NCBI GenBank assembly: GCA_964607135.1
Contig: CAZSIV010000009.1
Span: 1-64,000 of the forward strand
Direction of reading: 5' to 3'
DNA from: Metaruminococcus_A sp964607135
GTDB lineage: Bacteria > Bacillota > Clostridia > Oscillospirales > Ruminococcaceae
Length of the DNA stretch: 64,000 nt
Shown here: positions 1 through 8,335 of the stretch, in pieces
Layout: every line of letters begins with the position of its first letter
Position numbering within the stretch: position 1 is the first letter of the stretch
The notes under the pieces: generated by a model
The model's input: only the letters and a program-made list of their open reading frames with translations
Database searches by the model: none
Told to the model about the DNA's origin: nothing
Made by a program: the position numbers and the translations under genes

Positions 1-26
1 TTAGGGCTTTGCCCGCATATGAAATA

Positions 27-53
27 CCACCCGCTATGCGGGTGGATTTTTAT
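27..53 (+). terminator. rho-independent terminator at window edge
   Basis: Perfect 8-bp inverted repeat (27-34 and 38-45) with a 3-nt loop, followed by a T-rich run. It probably ends a gene lying left of the window. Confidence 0.75.
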
Positions 54-316
54 TAATGCCTCTTATTTCAATGCGGGTTGTCATCTCAACTGCCTTTCTC
101 ATTCTGCTGAGGCGGTATTTCGTTACAAAAGCCGGCTCTCTTTTTCTGCTCAGATTAGGGGAAAAGGTCTTTTATCCCGACCTTCAGAATAAATATAGCA
201 CTGAAGAATCGCCGGGAAAAGATATCGGCGTGAAAAAAATATCGAGAAAGGGGCGGCGCCGGGCATGACAGACTTTTTACGGCTGGGTGTGCAGCGCTGG
301 ATCGAGGTGATTTCGC

Positions 317-1525
317 ATGAAAAATACGAGAATTGAAAGGAAATGCAGAAAATATCTGGCTTTGCTCTGTTCTGTCTTTCTGTTGGCTTTATCTGTTCCG
401 ACTGCCGCGGCATCGGACGGCCCGGTTCAGCCTGCATCGACTGACGCAGCACAGCAAGGGGAGCTGACGCCGCCTGAAACGTCCGCTCCGTCTTATATCG
501 TGATGGAGCAGACGACCGGCGGGGTCGCCGCTGAAAAGGACGCTCACAAGCTGTTTCCGCCCGCCTCACTTACCAAGATGATGACGACCCTTCTCGTGCT
601 GGAGGCAGCCGAGGCGGGGACGATCGGGCTGGGCGACCTGGTGACTGCCTCGGAAAACGCCTGCAATATGGGCGGCGTTGAAATTTGGCTGACGCCGGGC
701 GAGCAGATGACGGTGGAGGATCTGCTCATCGCTATTTCAATCGGTTCGGGGAATGATGCCGCTGTCGCCCTGGCAGAATATATTTCAGGGAGTGAAGAGG
801 CGTTCGTCGCGGTCATGAACCGGAAAGCCAAGCAGCTCGGGATGGACGACACCAACTTTTTGGATGCCTCCGGGTATCATCCGCAGTCCCAGACCAGCGC
901 TTATGATATGGCGCTGCTCTCCTGTGAGCTTCTCCGCCATGAAAAGGCGGCCGAATATGCGACGATCTGGATGCACGACCTGCGGGGTGGGGCGACCCAG
1001 CTCGTCAACACCAACCGTCTGGTTCGGTTTTACGACGGCTGCACCGGTTTGAAGACCGGGGTCAGCGAGCAGTCCGGGAACTGCATCAGCGCCAGCGCCT
1101 CAAAAGGGGAGAAGGCGTTTGTCGCAGTTGCGATGGGGGTCGAAAAAACGGAAGACAGCTTCGAGGATGCAAAGGCTCTTCTGAATTTTGGATTCGACAA
1201 TTTTACCGTTGCAGTGCCGGAGGTGGAACCGTCTTTGATTCCTCCTGTCAAAATTACAGGAGGGGTGAAAAACGAAACGCTTCCTGAGATTTCGGGGAGC
1301 ACCGCGGTCTTGATCCCGGCAGGAAAGTCGGGTGAGCTCAAGATTGAGGCGGCCGTGGCGGAAGAAATTGAAGCGCCGGTTCGCGCCGGGCAGCAGCTCG
1401 GGCTTATCAAAATTTCACTGGGCGGAGAAGTGCTGGACGAACGGGCTGTTTTAGCGGCGGAGGATGTTGAGGCGATGACGTTCTGGAATGCTTTTTTGAT
1501 CCTTCTGCGCAGGCTCCTCTGCTGA
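317..1525 (+). CDS. D-alanyl-D-alanine carboxypeptidase (penicillin-binding protein 5/DacF family)
   Basis: Serine-type D,D-carboxypeptidase that trims the terminal D-alanine from peptidoglycan stem peptides outside the membrane. All three S11 motifs are present: SLTK at residues 84-87 (nucleophile S84), SGN at 144-146 and KTG at 246-248. Residues 1-32 form a signal peptide (basic start, hydrophobic core, Ala-rich cleavage region). A C-terminal all-beta region follows the catalytic domain, and the last 15 residues are hydrophobic/basic, as in the amphipathic membrane anchor of PBP5 proteins. The start is supported by GAGGTG eight bases upstream. The 402-aa length is normal. The vegetative (DacA) and sporulation (DacF/DacB) roles cannot be told apart from sequence. 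Confidence 0.93.
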   Translation: MKNTRIERKCRKYLALLCSVFLLALSVPTAAASDGPVQPASTDAAQQGELTPPETSAPSYIVMEQTTGGVAAEKDAHKLFPPASLTKMMTTLLVLEAAEAGTIGLGDLVTASENACNMGGVEIWLTPGEQMTVEDLLIAISIGSGNDAAVALAEYISGSEEAFVAVMNRKAKQLGMDDTNFLDASGYHPQSQTSAYDMALLSCELLRHEKAAEYATIWMHDLRGGATQLVNTNRLVRFYDGCTGLKTGVSEQSGNCISASASKGEKAFVAVAMGVEKTEDSFEDAKALLNFGFDNFTVAVPEVEPSLIPPVKITGGVKNETLPEISGSTAVLIPAGKSGELKIEAAVAEEIEAPVRAGQQLGLIKISLGGEVLDERAVLAAEDVEAMTFWNAFLILLRRLLC

Positions 1526-1676
1526 CCTCACGCGGGAAATTCATCTGAAAATCGGGCGAAATATCGTATTTTCCCGTATTCTGTCGAAAATAAAACGCCT
1601 GAAAAAATTCTGCGGGGCGGGATGACATCTCCATAAAAAGGAATCGGAAATAATTTGCAGAGTTCACAAAATCGCC

Positions 1677-1705
1677 TTGTAATTTGCGCCGCAATATAGT
1701 AAAAT
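1677..1705 (+). promoter_or_regulatory. promoter of pgi
   Basis: TTGTAA (1677-1682), a 17-bp spacer, then TAAAAT (1700-1705), about 50 bp upstream of the pgi start. A good housekeeping sigma match. Confidence 0.65.
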
Positions 1706-1755
1706 AATCATATAGCAATGGCTGGGAAGTCAGAAATTTTTTGGAGGTAGGACAA

Positions 1756-3093
1756 ATGTCAGTTCGTTTCAGTGAAAAACATCTTCGTGGTTTTGTTTCA
1801 GAGCACGAATTTGCTGCAATTGCGCCTCAGGTGGAGGCAGCCCATTCCCTACTGCACAGCAAATCCGGGCCGGGAAACGATTTCCTGGGCTGGCTGGAGC
1901 TGCCGAAAAATTATGACCGCGAGGAATTCGCGCGGATTAAAAAGGCGGCGGCGAAAATCCAGTCGGACAGCGACGTGCTGATCGTCATTGGGATCGGCGG
2001 CTCCTATCTGGGCGCCAGAGCGGCGATCGAGTGCCTGAAATCCCCTCTTTACAACAACCTGAAAAAAGATACGCCGGAAATTTACTTTGCCGGCAACAAC
2101 ATCAGTCCGACTTATTTAAACGAGATTCTTTCGATCTGCGAAGGGAAGGAAATTTCCTTAAACATCATCTCCAAGTCGGGAACGACGACCGAACCGGCCC
2201 TCGCTTTCCGTGTTTTCCGCGACTTGATGGAGAAAAAATACGGCAAGGACGGCGCAAAGGGGAGAATTTACTGCACAACCGATAAGGCGCGCGGCACATT
2301 GAAAGAGCTGGCGGATTCCGAGGACTATGAGACCTTCGTCATCCCCGACGATGTCGGCGGGCGTTACTCTGTCCTCACGGCGGTCGGCCTTCTGCCAATC
2401 GCGGTTTCGGGCTGTGACATCGACAGGATGATGCAGGGAGCTGCCGATGCAATGGACGCTTTTGGGGCTTGTGATCTTTCTAAAAATGACTGCTACCGTT
2501 ATGCGGCGGCCAGAAATATCCTTTACCGCAAGGGAAAATCGATCGAGCTCCTGGTGAGCTATGAGCCGAATTACGTCATGGTGGCGGAATGGTTTAAACA
2601 GCTCTTCGGCGAGAGCGAAGGGAAGGATCAAAAGGGACTGTATCCTTCCGCCGTGACCTTTTCCACCGACCTGCACTCAATGGGGCAGTTTATTCAGGAT
2701 GGTTCCCGCATAATGTTTGAGACGGTTCTTTCTGTGGAAAAGCCGAAAGAAGACCTCTTTATCGAGGATGATCCCAATAACTTTGACGGGCTCAATTTCC
2801 TCTCGAACCAAAATATGTCGGTGGTAAACCGCAAGGCGTTTGAGGGGACGGTTATCGCCCATACGGAGGGCGGGGTTCCGAATATCGTTTTGGAACTGCC
2901 TGAAATGAACGAATACGAGTTCGGTTATCTGGTTTATTTCTTCGAGAAAGCCTGTGCAATTTCCGGTTATCTCCTCGGGGTGAATCCCTTTGATCAGCCC
3001 GGGGTCGAGAGCTATAAGAAAAACATGTTTGCACTGCTTGGAAAACCGGGATACGAGGAACAGAAAGCAGTGCTGGAAGAAAAGCTGAAGTAG
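1756..3093 (+). CDS. pgi: glucose-6-phosphate isomerase
   Basis: Interconverts glucose-6-phosphate and fructose-6-phosphate in the cytoplasm (glycolysis/gluconeogenesis). It is the short bacterial form of about 445 aa. Sugar-phosphate binding loops are visible: GIGGSYLGAR at 79-88 and SKSGTTTEPA at 139-148. Active-site residues expected from the family are also there: E286 in FGESEGKD, H307 in STDLHSMG, and a lysine in the C-terminal GVESYKKN segment. The ATG at 1756 is chosen over the in-frame TTG at 1741 because GGAGG (1743-1747) lies eight bases before it. It has its own promoter and stands alone between the carboxypeptidase and the P-loop gene. Confidence 0.97.
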   Translation: MSVRFSEKHLRGFVSEHEFAAIAPQVEAAHSLLHSKSGPGNDFLGWLELPKNYDREEFARIKKAAAKIQSDSDVLIVIGIGGSYLGARAAIECLKSPLYNNLKKDTPEIYFAGNNISPTYLNEILSICEGKEISLNIISKSGTTTEPALAFRVFRDLMEKKYGKDGAKGRIYCTTDKARGTLKELADSEDYETFVIPDDVGGRYSVLTAVGLLPIAVSGCDIDRMMQGAADAMDAFGACDLSKNDCYRYAAARNILYRKGKSIELLVSYEPNYVMVAEWFKQLFGESEGKDQKGLYPSAVTFSTDLHSMGQFIQDGSRIMFETVLSVEKPKEDLFIEDDPNNFDGLNFLSNQNMSVVNRKAFEGTVIAHTEGGVPNIVLELPEMNEYEFGYLVYFFEKACAISGYLLGVNPFDQPGVESYKKNMFALLGKPGYEEQKAVLEEKLK

Positions 3094-3151
3094 TCTGTCC
3101 GCCTAAATTTATCATGACTGTGTTAACAGCACAGGGGAAAGGAATGTTTAT

Positions 3152-3559
3152 ATGATTAAGCTGATTGTAGGAAAAAAAGGAAGCGGAAAAACGAAGATTC
3201 TGATCGAGATGGTAAACGCCGCTGCTAAAACGACGGATGGAAATGTCGTCTGTATTGAAAAAAAACCGAAGCTCACCTATGATCTTGACCACAGCGTGAG
3301 GCTTTTGGAAGCGGATGCCTATGGCATTTCCGGCTTTGACGCGTTCTATGGTTATATTGCGGGGCTCCTTTCCGGAAACTACGACATTACCGAGGTTTAT
3401 GTGGATGGAATCCTGAAAATCTGCGGACAGGATTTGGATGCGCTCGGCGATTTCCTGGCAAAAATCAGCCCGGTTGCCGATGCTGCAAATACCAAATTGA
3501 TCATCGTGGTTTCTGCGGACGAATCGGGACTGCCGGATTCGGTTAAAAAGTATCTGTAA
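3152..3559 (+). CDS. small P-loop nucleotide-binding protein, function unknown
   Basis: A 135-aa protein whose first 20 residues carry a Walker A loop (GKKGSGKTK). A hydrophobic strand ending in a conserved-looking Asp (VYVDGILKICG) follows and could serve as Walker B. A second strand (KLIIVVSAD) near the end suggests a minimal Rossmann/P-loop core without added domains. Homologues in Clostridia are often mislabelled as twitching-motility ATPase PilT, but this protein is far too short and lacks the PilT domains. It lies 58 bp after pgi and ahead of a strong terminator, so it may be co-transcribed with pgi. No specific function is proposed. Confidence 0.75.
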   Translation: MIKLIVGKKGSGKTKILIEMVNAAAKTTDGNVVCIEKKPKLTYDLDHSVRLLEADAYGISGFDAFYGYIAGLLSGNYDITEVYVDGILKICGQDLDALGDFLAKISPVADAANTKLIIVVSADESGLPDSVKKYL

Positions 3560-3650
3560 AGTCTTTGCCGGCAGAAAAGCTTTTGGGTTTGGAGTTATAC
3601 GGTTTAACAGCGTTCTGCCAAGTAGGAAGGCATTGATTTAACAAAAGAAT

Positions 3651-3697
3651 AAAATAATAAAAGTCACTGGAACCGTTCCGGTGACTTTTATTATTTT
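3651..3697. terminator. bidirectional terminator
   Basis: Inverted repeat with arms of 23 bp (3651-3673 and 3675-3697) and one wobble pair. A-rich on the left and T-rich on the right, it separates the pgi/P-loop unit from the MarR-MATE unit. Confidence 0.85.
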
Positions 3698-3731
3698 ATC
3701 TTTAAGGCTTTATTTATTGTCTTTTAAAGTG

Positions 3732-3760
3732 TTGACAGACGTACGAAATCATACTATAAT
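3732..3760 (+). promoter_or_regulatory. consensus promoter of the marR-MATE unit
   Basis: TTGACA (3732-3737), exactly 17 bp, then TATAAT (3755-3760): a perfect sigma-70/sigma-A consensus. Confidence 0.88.
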
Positions 3761-3790
3761 GGCCCATGCGTAAATGCCCGATTCCGTACG
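3740..3790. promoter_or_regulatory. candidate operator (split dyad around the promoter)
   Basis: CGTACGAAATC at 3740-3750, inside the -35/-10 spacer, is repeated in inverted form at 3780-3790 with one mismatch (10 of 11). This position suits steric repression, probably by the MarR protein encoded directly downstream. Confidence 0.5.
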
Positions 3791-3805
3791 ATGGAGGATG
3801 TAATT

Positions 3806-4240
3806 ATGAATCCGGTTTCAGAAGAAATCAAGCAGTTTAATTATCTGACAAGTGAAATTGATGCTGTTTATCATAAAGCGGCGCTCAAATTTGGTTTGTC
3901 TGACAGCGCAATGATGATCCTTTATGCTGTTTGCAGCAATGGAGAAAGCAGCCCGCTTAGCAATATCTATAAATTATTCGGGGTTCGCAAGCAAACAATT
4001 AATTCTGCGCTTCGAAAACTGGAGGCAGAAGGAATTGTCTATCTGGAATTATTTCAAGGAAAAAAGAAAAATATATGTTTGACTGAAAGGGGAAAGAGAT
4101 TGGCTGAAAATACGGCTGTCCGCTTACTTAAAGCTGAAAGCGATATCCTGAATTCCTGGTCAAAATCGGAGTGGGAGCAGTATGTGGAGTTGACAAAGAG
4201 GTATTTAACTGCTTTTCAGGATAAAATTGAGGAACTTTAG
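3806..4240 (+). CDS. MarR-family transcriptional regulator
   Basis: Winged-helix repressor of about 144 aa. The DNA-binding core is visible as helix-turn-helix residues around LSNIYKLFGVRKQTINSALR, then the wing (GIVYLELFQGKKKNICLTERG). Flanking helices at both ends are typical of the dimer interface. The start at 3806 is chosen because GGAGG lies eight bases upstream; an in-frame ATG at 3791 overlaps that ribosome-binding site. It precedes a MATE exporter by 58 bp, the usual arrangement of a ligand-responsive repressor with its efflux pump. The dyad across its promoter suggests autorepression. The ligand is unknown. Confidence 0.9.
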   Translation: MNPVSEEIKQFNYLTSEIDAVYHKAALKFGLSDSAMMILYAVCSNGESSPLSNIYKLFGVRKQTINSALRKLEAEGIVYLELFQGKKKNICLTERGKRLAENTAVRLLKAESDILNSWSKSEWEQYVELTKRYLTAFQDKIEEL

Positions 4241-4298
4241 GCAGTAGAAAAGCGGCTTTACAGCTGTTTGAAAGCTGGCACTGAATCAGGAGGTTCGA

Positions 4299-5627
4299 AT
4301 GAAGATTCAATTATCGGATCATTTCGATTATAAAAAGCTGATGCGGTTTACGTTGCCCTCTATTATTATGATGATCTTTACTTCTATTTACGGGGTAGTT
4401 GACGGCTTTTTTGTTTCAAATTATGTGGGAAAAACGCCGTTTGCCGCGGTTAATTTTATCATGCCGTTTTTGATGATTCTTGGAGCTGTCGGTTTTATGT
4501 TTGGAACCGGCGGCAGCGCCCTGATTGCAAAAACGATGGGAGAGGGCGACTATGATGCGGCAAGGCAGCAATTTTCATTATTTGTTTATGTTTCTGCGGC
4601 CTGCGGCATCGTGATCGCCGTGCTGGGAATCGTCTTTATCCGTCCGATTACTGTTTTTCTGGGCGCAGAGGGGAGAATGCTGGACGATTGTGTTATCTAT
4701 GGGCGGGTGATCCTGGCGGCGCTTCCGGCATATATTCTGCAATTTGAGTTTCAAAGCTTTTTTATTACGGCGGAAAGGCCGACAGCGGGCCTTATTGTTA
4801 CAATAGCTTCGGGAGTCACCAATATGGTGTTGGATGCACTGTTTGTTGCGGTGTTTCGGTGGGGATTGATTGGGGCGGCGGCAGCTACTGCTTTTAGCCA
4901 GGTGGTTGGCGGAATCGTTCCGCTGCTCTATTTCTGCCGCCCTCGTGCAGGCCTTTTGCGCTTCACAAAAACCAAATTTAATGGAAAAGCCCTGATTTGG
5001 GCCTGCGCCAACGGTTCATCTGAACTTATGACGAATATTTCAATGTCTGTTGTAGGTATGCTTTACAATGTACAGCTAATAAAATTTGCTGGAGAGGATG
5101 GCGTTGCTGCGTACGGCGTGCTGATGTACATAAATATGATTTTTCTTGCCGCCTTCCTCGGTTATTCTATCGGAACGGCGCCGGTTATCAGTTATCACTA
5201 TGGCGCGGGAAATCATGCTGAGTTAAAAAGCCTGCTCCAAAAAAGCCTGGTTATTATCGGGGTTTGTTCGGCGGTAATGCTTGGTCTTGCGGAAGGTCTG
5301 GCACGGCCTCTTTCTATGGTATTTGTTGGTTATGACCCGGCTCTTCTTGATTTAACCCTTCGCGGGTTTTATATCTTTTCTTTCTCGTTTTTATTCGCAG
5401 GGATTGCGATTTATGGCTCTTCCTTTTTCACGGCCCTCAATAACGGTTTTGTATCAGCCTTGATTTCCTTTCTTCGAACCCTTTTGTTTCAAACAGCGGC
5501 GGTGCTGCTTTTTCCTTTGATTTGGGAAATTGACGGCATCTGGTTTTCTACTGTGGCGGCAGAATTGATGGCGGCGGTTGTGACCACTTTATTCCTGCTT
5601 GGCAAACGAGCAAAGTATCATTATTAG
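4299..5627 (+). CDS. MATE-family multidrug/organic cation exporter
   Basis: An integral membrane antiporter (442 aa, about 12 hydrophobic segments) expected to expel drugs or cationic metabolites using Na+ or H+. The N-terminal segment (LPSIIMMIFTSIYGVVDGFFVSN) and the repeated half beginning near residue 230 match the two six-helix bundles of MatE proteins. AGGAGG lies at 4288-4293 before the ATG. Co-transcription with the upstream MarR gene is likely, so the pump is probably induced when the repressor binds a toxic ligand. The substrate cannot be inferred. Confidence 0.93.
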   Translation: MKIQLSDHFDYKKLMRFTLPSIIMMIFTSIYGVVDGFFVSNYVGKTPFAAVNFIMPFLMILGAVGFMFGTGGSALIAKTMGEGDYDAARQQFSLFVYVSAACGIVIAVLGIVFIRPITVFLGAEGRMLDDCVIYGRVILAALPAYILQFEFQSFFITAERPTAGLIVTIASGVTNMVLDALFVAVFRWGLIGAAAATAFSQVVGGIVPLLYFCRPRAGLLRFTKTKFNGKALIWACANGSSELMTNISMSVVGMLYNVQLIKFAGEDGVAAYGVLMYINMIFLAAFLGYSIGTAPVISYHYGAGNHAELKSLLQKSLVIIGVCSAVMLGLAEGLARPLSMVFVGYDPALLDLTLRGFYIFSFSFLFAGIAIYGSSFFTALNNGFVSALISFLRTLLFQTAAVLLFPLIWEIDGIWFSTVAAELMAAVVTTLFLLGKRAKYHY

Positions 5628-5672
5628 CCGCGCGATTTTTATCGAAAATAAAAAAGTCATATAAAAAAGAAG

Positions 5673-5718
5673 GAGCAGTTTAAACGAGCTTTTAAAAAGC
5701 GGGCTTGAGCTGCTCTTT
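5673..5718 (+). terminator. possible terminator after the MATE gene
   Basis: GAGCAG (5673-5678) pairs with CTGCTC (5710-5715) around an inner GCTTTT/AAAAGC hairpin, then a short T run. Weaker than the other terminators in this window. Confidence 0.4.
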
Positions 5719-5829
5719 CATAAGGATAGGCTTCTGTTAAAATTCGATAAAATCCATATTTCTGTCGGGTTTAAATGACAGTACACGGCCTATGTAATGC
5801 TTTTAAGATATTGAGGATAACTAAAAAAA

Positions 5830-6063
5830 TTATTCCACGACAAACCGGCCTTGTTTATCGGTGGCGCTGTCGAGCGCAATGGTGGCGATATCGTAAATAG
5901 TCCAGAACCCGAGTCCTCCCAGCGTCAGGCATTTGAAAATTCCTGTGCCGACCTTCCCGAGATAGAACCGGTCGATGCCGAACGTTCCGAGCAGAACGGC
6001 GAGAAACAGGGTGATTGTTTTACTTTTTGGGCTTCTAGGCCCTACAACTGAATGATTTAACAT
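5830..6063 (-). CDS. TM2-domain membrane protein
   Basis: A 77-aa protein with two transmembrane helices joined by a short loop, matching the TM2 domain. The signature GTFGIDRFYLGKVGTGIFK is followed by LTLGGLGFWTIYDI. TM2 proteins are widespread small membrane proteins with no settled function. AGGAGA lies seven bases before the ATG. It is on the opposite strand to the MATE gene and 32 bp downstream of the aldo/keto reductase gene, so the two may share a transcript. Confidence 0.88.
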   Translation of the reverse strand: MLNHSVVGPRSPKSKTITLFLAVLLGTFGIDRFYLGKVGTGIFKCLTLGGLGFWTIYDIATIALDSATDKQGRFVVE

Positions 6064-6095
6064 CTCTCTTCTCCTAACATATTGAATTCTATCCG

Positions 6096-7112
6096 TTACA
6101 GCGCCTTCTCGCCGAGAATTTCTTTGATCTGGTAAGGAGTCAGCTGAAGGTCGGGGTGTGCGAGCGATTCCTGAAGCTGCCCCAGCTTCGAATAGCCCAG
6201 GATCGGGATCGGCCTAAACTCCGGCTGGCTGGTAAGATATGCAAGCCCGATTGCGGCCGCGTCGACCCGATAAAGAGCACAGAGCGCTTTTACCCGTTCG
6301 ATCCGCTCCACATTGCAGGGGTAATCGTATTTTTTCGTCAGCGCGTTTGCATCGTTGGAACGTCCGGCAGCAATTTCCTGCTTTCTGAGCTGTTCAAAGC
6401 CGCCTGCCTGAATCGCCTTTTGGAAAAGCCCTCTGGATTGGGCAGAAAACAGCATCAATGCAAGATCGCCTTTTTTGTATTCGTTCAGCTCCTCTTCGTC
6501 CATTACGACCGTTGTCTGATCGGGAAGATGGCTTTTTTCCAGATAAGCCATGCTCCATTCGATCTGGCTGACTTTAAATGGAGTAAAGCCGTTTGCTTCC
6601 GCGATGGCATTTGCCTCTCTGATCCGCTTCACGCTCCAGTTAGACGCCCCAAGAACCCGGATTTTTCCGGCCCTTACCTGTCTGTCCAGCGCTTTCATGA
6701 GCTCATACAGATCACAGTCGGGGTGGTCTCGGTGGAGAAACCAGATGTCTGTGTAATCGGTTTGGAGATCCTTCAGGCTGGCCTCCAGATCCTCCTGGAT
6801 GTCTTTTGCAGTCAGCCGGTTGGTCGTCATGGCCTCAAACGGAGGATGACAGCCCTTGGTTGCAAGGATGATCTGGTGCCGGTTTCCCCGTTTTTTCATG
6901 TAATCTCCCATGACGCGTTCGCAGAGCCCCATTGCGTCCGGAATATCGTGCCACGCACCGTAAACGCGGGCTGTATCAAAGAGGTTGATTCCCTTGTCCA
7001 GAGCGTAATCCATACTGCGTTCTGAATCTTCAACAGAGAGAGGGGAATAGAAATTCATACATCCGAGTGCCAGCTGTGAGACTTTTATTCCATCGATTGC
7101 AGTAAATTTCAT
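6096..7112 (-). CDS. aldo/keto reductase
   Basis: NAD(P)H-dependent oxidoreductase of the AKR superfamily (338 aa, TIM barrel). The catalytic tetrad is visible: D46 and Y51 in LFDTARVYG, K86 in ILATKGC and H127 in IWFLHRDHP. The ATG at 7112 is chosen because homology begins at KFTAIDGIKVSQLALG and AAGGA precedes it; an upstream in-frame start at 7229 would add 39 residues unlike the family. Closest in style to predicted general stress or sugar oxidoreductases. The substrate cannot be inferred. Confidence 0.9.
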   Translation of the reverse strand: MKFTAIDGIKVSQLALGCMNFYSPLSVEDSERSMDYALDKGINLFDTARVYGAWHDIPDAMGLCERVMGDYMKKRGNRHQIILATKGCHPPFEAMTTNRLTAKDIQEDLEASLKDLQTDYTDIWFLHRDHPDCDLYELMKALDRQVRAGKIRVLGASNWSVKRIREANAIAEANGFTPFKVSQIEWSMAYLEKSHLPDQTTVVMDEEELNEYKKGDLALMLFSAQSRGLFQKAIQAGGFEQLRKQEIAAGRSNDANALTKKYDYPCNVERIERVKALCALYRVDAAAIGLAYLTSQPEFRPIPILGYSKLGQLQESLAHPDLQLTPYQIKEILGEKAL

Positions 7113-7414
7113 ACAGTATTCATTCCTTTTGTACAGCGTTTCCAACACGAAACGCCATCTCTTATTTTGATTGTAAACTGAAAGCGGTTTTGCTGTCTGA
7201 ACACGCAAGAGGACAGCGCCCTCTTGCACGCTTCTAAGATACTAGCTTTCATTATAAATGCCTGCGGTGCGATTGTCAAACAAAAGCCGGGGAATTCAGG
7301 AGTTGGAAGGTGTTTTTTAAATAATAAGTGAATCGTCCGTTCAAGAGAATGGGCAGTCAAAAAACTTGTTTGGGAGATGCGACCTCAGCGGATCAGCTGT
7401 ATCGTTCAAGCAGA

Positions 7415-7446
7415 AAAAAGCAGCCTGGATGTTCAGGCTGCTTTTT
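7415..7446. terminator. bidirectional terminator
   Basis: Perfect 13-bp stem (7415-7427 and 7434-7446), 6-nt loop, A run on the left and T run on the right. It terminates the XRE gene on the minus strand. The rest of the 7113-7527 gap shows no gene. Confidence 0.85.
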
Positions 7447-7527
7447 ATCACACGGAATTCTTCCATTCCAAAATTGCAGAAGGAATGGAACTGAGGAAAT
7501 AAAAACCTATCTATACATTAAACAGAA

Positions 7528-8007
7528 TCAATCATACCGGCAGATATAAAATGCGCGATCGTTTAAAAAGTCGGATAAAATCCAAGAAAGAAACTCCGGC
7601 TCCAGCTGGTCGTGGTTGCATTGTTCAATCAACCAAGCTAACCGTTTCTTGTCGCATGTAATATTTTCGACCCGCAATTCTCCTACTGCGATGCCGTAGG
7701 CAGGATATGCTTTCCCTTCCGATTCAATCGTACCTTCAATCATTCGATAAGCAGAGTTCATTGATTGCTTAACCTCATTCCTCGGCGCTTTCTCCAAAAA
7801 CTGGATCATCAGATCCATACTAAGACCGTTCGAGATGCGCCTTAAAAGTTCCAGGGTGGGATTTGACTTCGCATTTTCAAGATTTCTCACAGCTGTCAAA
7901 CTGACTTCTGATTTTACAGCTAATTCGATCTGGGACAGATTCTTCGCTTTCCGCAATGCTTTAATCAGGCCAGCCAAATAATCTTTCAGCGTTTCGCACT
8001 CTTTCAT
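7528..8007 (-). CDS. XRE-type helix-turn-helix regulator with DUF6514-like C-terminus
   Basis: A 159-aa protein. Residues 8-65 form an HTH_3/XRE DNA-binding domain (KNLSQIELAVKSEVSLTAVRNLE is the helix-turn-helix). The C-terminal half (from about residue 85) has the YGI core, an ENIT strand and a helical end (LIEQCNHDQLEP), which resembles DUF6514, a small domain of Firmicutes with no known role. AGGAG lies about 10 bases before the ATG. The gene is isolated, with its own terminator and a promoter overlapped by a dyad, which suggests autoregulation. The HTH call is firm; the DUF assignment is from memory of the family pattern. Confidence 0.82.
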   Translation of the reverse strand: MKECETLKDYLAGLIKALRKAKNLSQIELAVKSEVSLTAVRNLENAKSNPTLELLRRISNGLSMDLMIQFLEKAPRNEVKQSMNSAYRMIEGTIESEGKAYPAYGIAVGELRVENITCDKKRLAWLIEQCNHDQLEPEFLSWILSDFLNDRAFYICRYD

Positions 8008-8062
8008 TATTCAATACTCCTGCTTTACTATTCTAATGTAAAATCAAGAGCAAAACAACCGC

Positions 8063-8095
8063 ATTATATTGGCACCACTATATTAATGCCAATAT
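8063..8095 (-). promoter_or_regulatory. promoter overlapped by a 9-bp dyad (candidate operator)
   Basis: On the minus strand, TTGGCA (plus 8087-8092), an 18-bp spacer and TATAAT (plus 8063-8068). An inverted repeat of 9-bp arms (8066-8074 and 8087-8095) covers both elements, as expected for autorepression by the XRE regulator. Confidence 0.55.
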
Positions 8096-8335
8096 ATCAC
8101 AAGTGTTATATCTATAAAATTGATGATATATGCAGTTGAACTTGATATAAAAGATAATTTTTGGAATTGAAAAGAGAAATATTCGCCTATGAGCTGATGC
8201 AGTAACAAGATTACGCTATATGAATTGGTGATAATGGCTCTTTGTTTTGTTTCACCAAACGTCGATTATTTGCTCATAAAGCCGCAGTGCCGCTAATTTT
8301 TAGAGATTAAAGAAAACTTTTAGTCTGTTTCAAAA

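Noticed and set aside
56..268. 70-codon frame at the left edge
   Set aside because: Its start lies in the terminator T run without a ribosome-binding site, and the protein resembles nothing.
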